From NCBI RefSeq assembly GCF_022539315.1, contig NC_066315.1:89940990-90004989 (forward strand): 64,000 nt of DNA, given 5' to 3'. The position numbers were made by a program, and so were the translations under genes. Below, one piece after another: positions 1 through 11,715 of this stretch (positions are counted from its first letter, which is position 1; every line of letters starts with the position of its first letter). This stretch comes from Serinus canaria. Lineage: Eukaryota; Chordata; Aves; Passeriformes; Fringillidae. The notes under the pieces are model-generated. The model was not told the origin of the DNA, ran no database searches, and saw only the letters and a list, made by a program, of their open reading frames with translations.

Positions 1-680
1 TACTTAAATGCAAATCCTTGTTAACTAGCCTGTTGTTTTTAAAATTAGCTAACTTAATATTTTAACATTTTATCTAGAAGTCACGCACCTCTTCTGTCAG
101 AGATCAGCAACATGAATAAAGAGCATTTAATATCACACCTAATATCTCTTTCCAAAGATATATTTTACCCACTTTCAAGATTTCTGATCCTAAAATCTGT
201 CTGCTTGTTCTGCCTCAAGAGGGTACTGGAGTCCTTTTGAGAACAAATCCTCCTAACATTTCCCATTTGACAAACTGAGAAAAGTATGTAGTCATCTTTT
301 CATAAGAAAATTGAGCAAGTAGATCCTGGGGGGAAAAGGCATGGCAGACTCTTTTGTTCTGCATGAGTTGCTGCCTTGTTGGGTTTCAACACACTTTTTC
401 ATGGTTTCTACCATCTTCCTTTGCAAATACATTGGAACACGGTGTCATTCCTAGGGGAGGCCATCGTGTCTGGCTGCTTCAGTGCTCAAAGTCAAGATGG
501 TCCAGTTTTATTTCATATTAGTCTGAGAGATGTTGCTATTGCATCTCTTTGATCTGTTCCACTTGCTTTGCACTAGCTTTGAAATGGATCTCAGAGCCCA
601 GCAGGATGGGTGTAGAGTGACTACAGAATATGTTCCTTACTTTGGACTGATATTTTAAAATGTTCCTTTGTTTTGATTAG
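1..680 (+). other. GALNT12: GALNT12 intron (partial, upstream part outside window)
   Basis: AT-rich sequence without recognisable coding exons. It ends in a pyrimidine-rich stretch and the acceptor TAG at 678-680, directly before the first GALNT12 exon seen here. The catalytic-domain exons must lie upstream of the window. I see no repeat that I can name in it. Confidence 0.8.
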
Positions 681-794
681 CTGAAGAATAGAGGAATGGA
701 AAACTTCTGCTTTGATTATAACCCTTCAAATGAACATCAAGTAACTGGACAGAGGGTCATACTCTACCCCTGCCATGGCATGGGACAAAATCAG
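681..794 (+). CDS. GALNT12: GALNT12 exon (lectin domain, third-last coding exon)
   Basis: This 38-codon exon is read in phase 0 between an AG acceptor (ending 680) and a GTAAGA donor (795). It encodes part of the C-terminal ricin-B-type lectin domain of polypeptide N-acetylgalactosaminyltransferase 12. That Golgi enzyme transfers GalNAc from UDP-GalNAc to Ser/Thr and so starts mucin-type O-glycans. Visible landmarks are the CFDYNP stretch, which corresponds to the CLD motif of a lectin repeat, and the YPCHGMGQNQ end, which continues into FFEYT in the next exon. These match my memory of mammalian GALNT12 closely, more than other GALNT family members. The exon is intact, with no frameshift. The exons for the transmembrane anchor and the GT27 catalytic domain are off the left edge. 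Confidence 0.95.
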
Positions 795-3700
795 GTAAGA
801 ATAATGTTTTATTTTTATTTTGACTAACACTTATGGTTGCAATGTAAGGAAGTATGGTAAAGTCGTTGCAATAGGGCTGAGAGAATGTGTTGCCATAGTA
901 AGGTGATCTCAGTTCGAGTTTTGATTCTTGCACTAAATGCTTTTTATTTTGATGTATCTCCAGGTCAGCTTTTTCTTCATTATGAGCATGTGTCTACCCA
1001 GCCTGGGGAACTCATGCATACCTTTATTATGCATTTCCACAGAGCTCATGAGCAGGGGTTAATAGCACATCGATGCAGCTGTAGTGCTCATAGGCCAGTG
1101 CTCACTTATCTCCAAAGCCCCTCTGAGCTTCTGTCTGTCCATGCCTCTAAAGCCCTTAATAACATTGGAAACCTCACCTAGTTCCACCTGGGTCTGACCT
1201 CATGTCTCTTCCTTGTGGTGCCTGTCTAACTACCCAAGAGGTTTTAGACCACATATTCTCCTGTCCTTCTACAGAAATGTCCTCCTTGCTCGGGCTCCAC
1301 AGTCCAGGAGAGCAGGGGCTCTCTTTAACACTGTCATTCTTGCTGTCTTGTTTTTAACTTCTGAAGCTGAAAATGCTGTTTTCTTTCTCCATGTTGACTG
1401 AAACTGTGTGCAGCATTTGTTAGTTTTGATACCTGTAAGCCTCGCTGCATAATGCCATGGTAAAGGTGTTGTGGGGCACTGTGTGCAAAGCTAGAACGGC
1501 TGTTTTTGCATAGCCTTGAGTGACCACCTTCCAGAATTGAAGTCTGATGTTTGATGTGGGGCACTTGCCTGTCTATCTTGATTTTTGGCTTCTAACCCAG
1601 ATTAGAATAAACACAGTACTTGAGATATGGTCTCATCAGTGCTGAGTACCAAAGGTCTTGTGAGACCTCTTGTACATAACCCTGTGACAGCTTGGGTGGC
1701 TTGGCTGTTTAGGTCCTTTTTTAATGAAATTAATCCAAACATTCAGTTAGGATTGTTTGGAAAAAGGAAAAAAGGGAAAAAAAAATTGGAAAGAAACCAG
1801 AGATGTGACAGTTAAGTAGTGTATTTGCTATCGTTCTGAACTCTGCTTTAAAAAAAGCAAACAGAAAAGCTCGAGGAGTGTAAAACAAACTACTGGGGGG
1901 AAAGCTTCTGATATGAATTGCACTTTACAGGAGAAAAGGGAAAGAAAAAGCAATGTACCTCAGATCTTAAAAGGAAATAGATTTGTTGCTGATAGCAAGT
2001 TTATTGCCTAAAGTATTGTAACTATTATTTAGTATTATTTATTATTATTCATGTCTGGTTTATGTCTTAAGTTTTGTAATATTTCTGTCCTTAAGGCCAA
2101 GAGACAGGGGAAGGCAGGGGGAGAATCTTGTGCCATAAAAGCCAAAGGATCTCAATACTGACACATGCCAATTATGCTAAGCCCCACCTCACCATGTTTA
2201 CTCCCTCAGCTCAGATTCTTGCAGAAGTTAAGAATACCTCTATAGATCTATAGAGAAGTTAGTAATAAGATAACCCAATCAAATCAGTTTCTTATAAGTA
2301 ACATTGATAGCTTTTGTAGATTAAGAAGCATTCAATGTATAGGATTACAAGCTAACATGCCAAAAATATATATAGATTTATTTTTCCTTGTATTGAAGAT
2401 TACAGAGAGGAGAGGGGTTACATTTTTTTTGCATTTCTCTGAGCAAAATGAGTTAGCTTAAATTTTATCCCTTTCCCCAAGAAAGAATAAAGAAAGAAGA
2501 TAAAAAGTGAAAGCAAAAGAGAAGTACAATTCAGAGACGAATTGTCACGTTTTTACAGTTATCCTTTGTTTAGCTAGCACTAAAAGATTAACTGAATTTA
2601 CTGCAAGATATCCTGTCCCTGGGTATTAATGCTCTTCCATCTGTGCTGATGGTGCGGTGCATCCGTGTACCTGCGGTGGCAGGCGCTGGGCTGAAAGCAG
2701 CGACACTCTGGGAGCTGTGCAAACCACTCCCTCTGCTGGCATCCGAGCAGGAGGAGGAAGGAGAAATGGAAAAACCACCTGACTGCAGTGTAAACCGATA
2801 AAGGAAAACATGAGATGACTCAAGAGAACTGCAGAGCCTGTAGAGGGAAGGCCAAACACAGGAAATGGGTAAAACAGGATTAGTGAAATGGGAAAAAAGG
2901 CATAGGAGGGCTGGCAGGAGCCAGGGAGAAAGGGCCAAGATGACAAAGTAGTTTGTGACAGAGGTTGAGCAGGGCATGTGTGATACAGGAAAGAGCAGGA
3001 AAGGGAGTGAACCAAGCAGAGTCACTGGAGAACATTTTAGTGGCAAGGGGCAGGGTGACTGAATGTGGGAGTTGAGATACCAGCTGGCAAAGGGGGACAT
3101 GAGTAGGGGTGACAGGTAGTTGCAAGAGAACAAGTGGACAGCAGGAAGAGTTGTGGGTGGGGGAACAGAGGAAGACCAAAATAAGACAAGATGTAGAAAC
3201 ACAAGTGAGGTGGGAAATGAAGTTGGGATTGCTGGACTTGAAGCTCCCTTTTCTGCGTCACAAATAGCTGTGAAGCCTACCAGCAGGACATTTCTCTTCA
3301 TTTCTTTCCCATCCCACCACCTCCTTGATAGTCAGTCTGAAAAAGTAGCAGGCTGTTTTTCATGGTGTGAATTCTTTGGCAGGTGACACTGTCAGGATCA
3401 AAACAGTCAAATCTTCCACATTTATGTCCATTGCTACCTGCTGATGAAATTATTGTGGCAAGGTTTGGTCATCCTCTAGTCTCAGAGATGGATGGAGTCT
3501 CAGAGATGTTTACTGACAGCAGGCAGCCATTAACTTCTCTTTGGCCCCCCAGAAAGGAATCCGCCATCCTAATCTCAAACGCTTCCTGCCTTTTTCCTGC
3601 AAGTTTGTTCTCTTTGTTCCACTCATTTCCTATTCAGAGTTTTAGCAGCAAGCCCTTATTCCAAGCTTTTCTCCCGTTCCCTGTCCCACACCACAGGCAG

Positions 3701-6700
3701 GTGGCTGTTTATGTAGGGGACAGCTGCAAAACTCTTTTCACTGGCAACAATCTCCACCTGGTGACCTCTGAATATCTGTGTGCTCTGTGCCGAGAGGAGA
3801 GAGCACTGTGCTCTTGGTTATTTATGAGGTCCAGCACCTTCTACTGTTTTACATCTCAGTGAATAAAACCACTCTCAGAAAACTAAAGTTCAGGGTAGTT
3901 TGTTGCTGTTCTTTCTTGAATCCATGGTCTAATTGAGAGGGTTTCTTTTACTCCTTTTGCGTGACTGTATCAAAACTAACTGGAGGGTTTTTTTTAAATT
4001 AGCATGACCCTTAACACAAGAAAGTGAGGATAACACTGCAGTATTAAGAGATGAGTGTATATGGAAGAGAGGCAGGAAATACACAAAACACTGGCTACTG
4101 ATTGCTTTTACCTCAGGCTACTTATGTTTTGTGGGAGTATCTGCCCCACAGAGGAGAATGAAAGGCTTTGAAACTCAACACCAGTAAAGCCCTTTGCCCC
4201 TTCTGGGTATGGCTGGGAAGCAGTACAGAGGGCACCAATGTGTGATTGGAAGAAATCAACCTGATGTGATAAGAGGATGGGAACACACTGACAAGTGTTC
4301 TTCCCAGAATTCCCATTTAGAGCTGATACATTTGACATAAACAGTGAGAGGGAAACAAAGAAGTTAGCAAAGCCCTTAGGTTTTCAGCAAAAAAGAGTAT
4401 CAGACCTGGTAACCTCTCTGCTGGTTCTACCCATCAAGTGCAAACTTTTTCCTACATGCAAAACAACAGTAGCCAGGCACAGAGAAGGATGAGAGTGTGT
4501 TTCAGGGTCCAGTGAGGTATCCAGACTCTGCTGCTGGCCCCAGTACCAGAGAGACACTGATGCAGCTGGGACATATCCTGTAAATTGTCCAGAAGCCAGA
4601 GGCACTGGGTAAAAGGCTTCATCAGGTTTGCCAATAGCACTTAAGGGAATCTAGTGATTCTCAGAAGGAAAGAAATGCAGTAAGGCTACTAGTTATTGGG
4701 CTGTGGATCAGTTTGAAAATGCTTCCTTTCTGCTGACAGAATGCAAGAAAAGAGATTTAAAAAACACTTTACCCCTTGAAGAGGAGGATATTTATTTCAA
4801 GTATTACCAGAGCTTGGAAAAGCCCTGAAGTATTTATTCAGTTTGAAGCAGTGTAGGGTAATGAACTGATGATGTTCATTGGGCAACAAGGCAGGAGTGC
4901 TTGGTTGTTAGTACTATAACCCCATTCCTTAAAGTATCCAGAAATTAACCCTTTTACTTGCACTTGCTCTTCTTCGGAATCAGATGCAAGTCCTTGAGAG
5001 ACCATTCAGGAAAGATATCAGCAGTAAGAAGTGCTCTGATCTAGAAGTTGCTCCATTTATTTTTGGTGCATCTGGTACAGTCAGCAGCTTGCAGGCTTTC
5101 ACTTATAATACAAATTGCTAAAGAGTTATTATATCTAATAAATCCCCTAACGAGCAAGGCTCTAAATATGGCTTTGTGAAAGTGGCAGCTGTAAAAAGTG
5201 TCCATCAACACACAACTGAGCAGAACTGAGGCTTTTTCTTTATTCACAAGCCATAGGATTAAAATGCATGTCCCTGTAGCTCACTGTGGTGCCCAAAGTA
5301 GCAGGTTTTCCATGCGTCAATCAGGTTCTGAACCTGGGAATAAAGCCTAAAGGCCAGGGAGTAGCTGCTGCCTGTTAGGGTAAATAATAATAACAGGACC
5401 AATATTCACCCAATTTACTTTTGTTGTTGATATTTTTTTTTTTTTGCATAAGGCAAATGTAAAAGTAGTGCAACCTACATTGTAGGAACAGATCTTAGCA
5501 ATAGATTTCAAGGGAAAATCATGGTCTCTGGGGTCTTATGTCAGCAGGGAGACTTCAAACCTGATGTTGCTTTCTCAAAACACTCATTTCCCTTTGTGGC
5601 TTACCACAAATGAATGGTGGCAAACAGGTAAATTCTAGGATGAGGGGGGCTGGGACAGGGGTCAGTCACTTGCATCATTGCTGGGAAAAAAAAGCCATGA
5701 GGCTCCACAGGGTTATGCAGTGGGCAGCATCTGTTGGTGTATGGCTGTGACAGCCACTTTGACAGAGAAATTCCTGATTGTGATAATAGGAGGGGTAGAC
5801 TTTGTGAAACAACTGTTATCAGTGTAACCCAGATCAGAGCTCTTACACTTGGAAATGGATGGCTGAAGATTTTGTAATAGCACAGTCCTGTTTATACTGA
5901 AACTCCATTTCCAAGTCCTCATCAAGGTTATTAGCCCTGGTGGTTGTTAAGGATGTTTTTGTGGTAAGTTCAAGTACGTACATCTCTGAGTTAGTACAGC
6001 CCCCTTCACAAAGCCTTACAGTCTCCAGAGGGGAAACAAAACAAAAGAGAATTCCTTCTCTCCCTCATCCTTTTATTGGTCTCTGCTAATGCAGCTGTAC
6101 TATGGGTAATAAGCAATTTTCTCATGTTTATAAAACTCTCCTCTACTTCACTGAGTATAATCTAAATCAGATCTAAACACACATCCGTGCACTATAGTCA
6201 TCTAAATTTTTTATGAGCTTGCTAAATACAAACAACTCTCCAACTCTGCCACTCTTTAATGAAGTCCAAAAGTTGGCAAGTGTTCATGATAAGTATAAAA
6301 TTTTAAGGAAGTCTTCAACCATAACTGCTACAGAAGCCAGGAGCTTCAGAGCATGTTCATAACACTTCTGTAGAATATCGTGCAACAACTAAAGATGGTA
6401 AATTGTCTTTAAGGAAGTTTTTTTCATGTTTAAAAGCAGCTGTACCTGTTTTGCTTCAAATAATATCTTAAAACTTCACTGAACAGAATGCTCATCACCA
6501 TGCAGTAAATGTAAATGACCATTATAACTGGAAATTAGTACTGTAAATGACCATTATAACTGGAAATTAACCTGGACCAAACTGCATTTGAACTATGCAG
6601 TGAGCGCCTCCTTAGTTAAAAGTAATATTACTTTGTGATGACTGAATTAAGAAGGCACAATGTCAGGCCAGAAACTTTTTCCATCCTATTTTTAAGGGGG

Positions 6701-6990
6701 GGCCTCGAATGTGAAAGGTAAATATTGCAGTTGAATTTCAGAAATTCTTGTTTCCCAGGACATTTAAGTGCTACAAGAGTAAAGCAGTGCTGTGATGAGA
6801 TTGATTTTATGTAAAATAGTAAGCAGTAGAAGTTAAGGACCCTTGAATATTCCTGGCAGAATTTCCCTTCACAGCAGCAACTTTTATTTGTGACCCTAAT
6901 TATAGTCTCTTAGTATATGCTTCTTTATAAACACTCTCTGTGTACATATGAAATGCCTGCTGTCCTTTGTTTCTTCTCTTGGGTTTGTAG
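795..6990 (+). other. GALNT12: GALNT12 intron
   Basis: A 6.2-kb intron with a GTAAGA donor and a pyrimidine-rich acceptor ending TTTGTAG at 6990. About 2.68-3.25 kb is purine-rich on the + strand. This creates long chance frames on the minus strand (up to 237 codons, rich in Ser, Leu, Pro and Cys) that resemble no protein I know. A 32-bp tandem duplication lies at 6510-6569. I recognise no other gene or mobile element in it. Confidence 0.85.
6510..6569. repeat. 32-bp tandem duplication
   Basis: The 28-bp unit TGTAAATGACC...GAAATTA starts at 6510 and again at 6542, a period of 32 bp, with no mismatch that I can see. It is an intronic local duplication, probably recent because the copies are identical. 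Confidence 0.9.
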
Positions 6991-7146
6991 TTTTTCGAGT
7001 ACACATCCCATAATGAAATACGTTACAACACGCGACAGCCGGAAGTCTGCGCAGCAGTTGATTCAGGGACTGACTACTTGACAATGTACTTGTGTCAAGA
7101 AAATGCCCACAGTGTTCCTGAAAACCAGAAGTTTATTTTCAGAGAG
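6991..7146 (+). CDS. GALNT12: GALNT12 exon (lectin domain, penultimate coding exon)
   Basis: This 52-codon phase-0 exon lies between acceptor TTTGTAG and donor GTAAGC. It begins FFEYTSHNEIRYNTRQPEVC and ends ENQKFIFRE, both recognisable as GALNT12. It covers the end of one ricin-B repeat and most of the next, including two lectin-domain cysteines (in PEVCAAV and MYLCQEN). Compared with the mammalian sequence as I remember it, the bird copy appears to have a few extra residues around QENAHSVPENQ; an alignment would be needed to confirm this. The frame joins cleanly to the exons on both sides and there are no stops. Confidence 0.95.
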
Positions 7147-10000
7147 GTAAGCGTGCCTGCTTGGGTTTGTGTTTGCTTTTTGTTGGGAGTGGGTGGAAGG
7201 AGAACTGTTGAATTTTTAAAATTTTTATCTTGCTGCATACACATCCTGCAGGCCACAACACTGGCACAGGTCTCTGGGAGAAGTAGGCTATCTTGGCTTC
7301 TAATATCTGAACACAGAAGCAGGGTAGCAGGCAAAGAGTATTCCAGTCATAAAGAACAGGGAGATGACAGGAAGGAAAGCACCCTTGTTAACATCAATGT
7401 TATAGATGGATAATGAGATGATTGGCTCTCACAATCAAAATATAACTATTGTGTGAATATTAATAAAAGTTTTAGTGATGTATAGTTATGTTATTGCAGT
7501 TTAGATGTCCTCTGTTCTCCCCATAGTTCCCTCTTGCCCCCTGTATTGTGACTATCAGACACCTGGGGTTGTCTAGGTCAGGTAAAAAGAGGGCGTGCAG
7601 ATTTGTCCCTTGCATGGGGCAGTTGGGAATAGAAAAGCTTGGTGCTTAAGGGGTGTGGCATGGCAACACCTGGCCTCCAATCAAGTTACAAGAAAGCAGT
7701 TTCCACGGAAAAATGGCAAAGAAGAGCTGACTGACAGACTTTGGGAAGGGCCAGGGTTGGCTGATGCAACCCCCACGGGTATAAAAGACTGAGCATCCAT
7801 CTTGAAGATTAACGGGCCCCGTGGTGTGCACGAGTGGCAGTCCCCAACACTGCAGCTTTTTCCTTGTGTAGTCCTTTGTTGTATTTTTATTAAGGTTTAA
7901 TAAACCTTTTTAAATTTTCAAAGTGAGCAGTTGTTTCTCACATCAAGGAGGTTGGGAACATTCTTCTTGCATGGTGCCCCTACTGTCTTCTCCTGAGATT
8001 GAGGTGCTTCAATATAACCCTTCCCCAGCCAGTCACATGGCTGGCCTACTTCTGCTCTCTTTTCATTGACTTATTTCCCAATATTTATATTACCATATAT
8101 CCCCAATACTTCACACATCACCATTGCTTTGTGCTCTTTCCTGCTTTTAAGCAGCTGCCTCTACATGATATTAGAAAAGCTTGTGTTTAGTAGTTTTGAA
8201 TCCGTAAAGAAGCTCCTGGACGCCTGAGAGAAAATAAGCTGGATGAAAAATGATGGCCTTGGTCAGGTTCTGGAGTGTTGTTATTTGGCTAATGGAAAAG
8301 GTCACATAATATATCAAAATGGTATATTTACATAATGTGTCTGCATAATGCATCTAATCCCTACAGGCTCCATGGCTGACAAATGTCACACTTCGATGCT
8401 ACCAGCAGTGATAGGTAGCAGGGTAAACTCTAAAAAAATAAGATGGAAGTTACTGTCCATTCCCTAAATCTAGTCCAGACTGAAGCTCATAGTGATATTA
8501 CTAAATAAAAATGTTTTAAAGGTTGACTTTATAAATGATGTTTCATTTTTAATGTCGTCTTTTAACAAAATTGCTCAGTCATATACATGAATCCCTAAGA
8601 TGACAGATTGTAGGATCTTCAGTCACTTCAAGAAGTAATCAAGAGAACTGAAATTTTCAAATTGAGAAAATGAAAAAATTGAAAAAAATTATGGAATGCA
8701 TCTGTTTCCACAGTATTCCAAACCATTAATTTCATCATCTGAAACTTTAGAATTACTTTAAATGTTCTTTCTCATGATGACTTTGTGCCTGTGTGATTTG
8801 AACATACTGCTCTGCTCCAATTCCTTTTCTGCTGCTGCACTAAATCAAAAGCACCAGTCTCCACCTTTCAAGTCGAGTGATGGGTGAGGTGTCAGCACCA
8901 CATTTCTTTTGCTTTGTGCATAGCAGTGTCAGACAGCTGTCCTTATGGATGGAGCATAATCAAAGATTAGAACAGCCTTCCCAGCAGCTTGGCAAGAATT
9001 GAGTTCTTGTGGACACTGAGTCAAAAATGAGTGAGATGGATACTGATTATTCCACTCTAAAATTTGAATTATTGTGATGGAAGCAGGAAAGTAGTTCTGC
9101 AGCTGAATCTGTCAGCAAGTCTGTAAGCAAGCACACGCTGCTGGGCATCAGGAGCTGCGGCTCAGGATGCAATTAAGCGCAACATTCCTGATGAGGGAAT
9201 TTTTTCTTCATTTTTCTTTCAAAGCTGCCAGTGGCCTGGGGAATGCATGTAGGAATGGCACCCAGGCCAAGGGGATGGCCTCAGAGCAGGGCAGTCCTCC
9301 ACAGCTGCTACGCTGCCCTTTTGCAGCTCGCTATCCTAGCTGACAGTGCTCCTGGATTGGAATGAGAGACTTGGTCTGGAGATAAACATTAAAAAAGGGC
9401 CTGAGGTCTCAAAATGTGTTCTTTAGGGAATTTGGCTGTGGAGGCCTGTCAGATCTTACACTTCTGAGGCAGCTGTGCTGCCTTTCAGCAAAGCAAGTGA
9501 ACTCCACACACATATGCAGGAAAGGGGCACACTTACGTATTTTTACTTTTTCCACCAAAAATATACCCTACAAACAGACAGGAAAGTTTTCTGCTAAAAT
9601 ATTTCCTACTTAATGAACAATATTTACCTTTTACTTACAAGATGTGCAATAAATGGATACATTTGGGTAATGCTTGTGCTTGGCTTAGTTCTTTTCTGCC
9701 ATATTCTGGTCTGGTAACAAAAGGCAATGAAAGCAAATGTTAGCACATCCTTTACAGGCTGAGATGCCACTTCATGAGTTACTCTAAAGCAATGCTGATG
9801 TCAGTTTATGTAATTTTAAAAGCAGGATCTTTTGATCAAGTTTCTGACATCCTCAAATTAGGCTTTACCTCCGCACAACCCCATTGGAGGGATATGTGGG
9901 ATATTTATTTGTTGCCAATGCTTTCTGTTACTTTAAAACACAGTGATATGTCTGCAATTTTTGAGACCTGAAGAGCTAACTTTATTTCTGTCTCTTGTAG
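7147..10000 (+). other. GALNT12: GALNT12 last intron
   Basis: A 2.85-kb intron with donor GTAAGC and acceptor CTCTTGTAG ending at 10000. It holds an ERV LTR at about 7547-7942 in the same sense as the gene. The remainder is AT-rich and I recognise nothing else in it. Confidence 0.85.
7547..7942 (+). mobile_element. Endogenous retrovirus LTR (sense, probably solo or truncated)
   Basis: The element shows retroviral LTR architecture in order: TGTGA start at 7547, TATA box TATAAAAG at 7780-7787, poly(A) signal AATAAA at 7899-7904, and a TCTCACA end at 7942. TGTGA and TCACA form the terminal inverted repeat. The sequence around the poly(A) signal through the end resembles an LTR I associate with bird genomes. 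No matching target-site duplication is visible (TGTAT on the left, TCAAG on the right). About 28 bp downstream, TGGTGCCCC at 7973-7981 looks like the start of a tRNA primer-binding site, so the true LTR end may be near 7972 with some internal sequence left. No gag, pol or env frame is seen. The left edge is uncertain. Confidence 0.75.
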
Positions 10001-10138
10001 GATGGTACCTTGTTTCACCCACAAACCCAGAGGTGTGTACAAGCCGAGGCAAACGCTTACAACGGGAACCCAGCACCATTGTTACGACCTTGTACCAACT
10101 CGGACTACCAAAAATGGTTCTTCAAAGAAAGAAGTTGA
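10001..10138 (+). CDS. GALNT12: GALNT12 terminal coding exon
   Basis: The last coding exon has 45 codons and then TGA at 10136-10138, following acceptor CTCTTGTAG. It encodes the final ricin-B repeat: DGTLFHPQTQRCVQA, then LLRPCTNSDYQKWFFKERS as the C terminus. QKW is the QxW motif typical of this lectin fold, and the two cysteines (RCV and RPC) form the repeat's expected disulfide pair. Mammalian GALNT12 ends in an almost identical WFFKER tail. The window therefore holds the last 135 residues of the protein. The lectin domain is known in this family to bind GalNAc already placed on a substrate and direct the catalytic domain to further sites. Confidence 0.96.
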   Translation, partial: DGTLFHPQTQRCVQAEANAYNGNPAPLLRPCTNSDYQKWFFKERS

Positions 10139-11715
10139 TCCAGATGTTGTCTAGGATATAGCTGAATACAAAAAACAAAATGTGCTCTTTCTAGTCAGCA
10201 GTTAGTCAGCCTTTTGAAAAGCTCATAAGTGATATATTTTTGTATGGAAAGAACTGTAATTAGTTGACAAGCCTTGGATCTCGTTTCCTGGAGCTTTAGA
10301 AGGCACTAAGTATTGAGAGCTTCATAAAGTGCCACAGAATCTGCTCCTTTTTATTTGGCAGCTACATAACTGCTTCTGAAGCATCTTAGGTTCTTTTCAC
10401 AAGTGACATTTTTTTAATCTACTGTGTGGAAATAAGGCAGTCAAAAAAATTTGCACTAATGTTAACCTGCCAATAACTGAAAATGTTTATTTTTCTACTA
10501 AAACATTCTCAAGTTGGGTCTTTTAACAGATAGTAGTTAATAATTATTCTTGTCTTTTAAATACCAAGAAGGTAAATGTAGGCCATATTCTGCCCTAAGT
10601 GAGTACCACAAAGCCCTCACTGAAGACAGTGTGGATTTACACATAAAGGCAGAGTATGACTGCATGTTTTTGCACAAATAACAATCTAGTTGCATACAAA
10701 TTGCACATGCTTGACAATACTATACCTTAACTGGTCTGACAATTTTAGATGTTCGTGGCACTTGAAAAATTTCCAATCATGCTTAAGATTGGTTTGGGAG
10801 TAAAATGGGGATTTTCTCATCTTTCTGAAAGGCAGAAGGCAGCAATATTTAAAGGTGATGCTTTGGGAAAAGCTATTTAGATTCATATGGGCCCAGCTAT
10901 GTGGCTGTGTCCTAGAATCCACAACCAACTTTAACATTATTTGGATTTTCAATGTGCATAAAACTTTCAAGATAAGACCTATCAACAACTCTTTTGTAAA
11001 AATTTCAAAATTACAGTTAGAGAAAATGAGTCTTACCTTTGAGTGTTTAAATGATTCCCGTAAAAACTATTTTATTTTTAAAACGGTTTTGCAACTGATT
11101 TCTGTGAAATTCAGCTAATATAAATACCAAAATTATTGTCTTTGAGGTATAATTTGCATTTTATCTGGGAGCTCCTTTTAGATGAGTTGACCCTACATGT
11201 GGTCCTGTTGAAAACAGGGGGTGTAATCTGCAGCAGCACGGGATGGTTTGTGCCCTGGTGTGTGGGATCTGCAATGTGTCTGGCCATCGACCATCAGCAT
11301 TACCATGTGGATTAGAAGGGTTTCAGTCATAAGAAGAGTTTCTTTCCCTGTCAGATGAAGGAATGTTTATGTGTAGAAGGATGAAAAAATGTCAACATTT
11401 TTCCCCCCAGAACTCTGGGCATCTGTTTTGATTAGTTTGGTATGTGTTTTGTTATTTGCTTTTGTTCATGTTTTCTATAAAAAATGTACAGGCTTTCCTT
11501 TGAATCCCCATAAGCTCATGCCATTTTGGCATACCTATTTATATGATTGGGGTGTGGGGGGAGGGTTTCTGCCTGTAGGAGATACATGTGTACATGTTCT
11601 TCCAAGGTCTTTCTTACCCATGAAGATAGAAGTGTTTTGTGAGAACCTTTGAAATTTTGTCTCTGTGGGCTTGACTGTTGAAACTGATGTTAGAATTAAT
11701 AAAATATTTTGTGAT
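10139..11715 (+). other. GALNT12: GALNT12 3'UTR (probable extent)
   Basis: AT-rich sequence follows the TGA. The first canonical AATAAA I find on the + strand after the stop is at 11698, which would give a 3'UTR of about 1.6 kb. Earlier variant signals (for example CATAAA near 10958 and TATAAA near 11120) could be used instead. The extent is an inference because no transcript is available here. Confidence 0.5.
11698..11703 (+). terminator. GALNT12: Candidate GALNT12 poly(A) signal
   Basis: This is a canonical AATAAA hexamer, the first on the sense strand after the GALNT12 stop codon. A T-rich run (11744-11756) follows about 40 bp downstream, as expected for a downstream element. Function is inferred. 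Confidence 0.5.

Noticed and set aside
2588..3301. A 237-codon minus-strand open frame, the longest outside the CpG island
   Set aside because: It lies in a purine-rich stretch of a GALNT12 intron. Its translation is Ser/Leu/Pro/Cys-rich low-complexity with no domain I know, and overlapping frames are open too, which is typical of biased composition.
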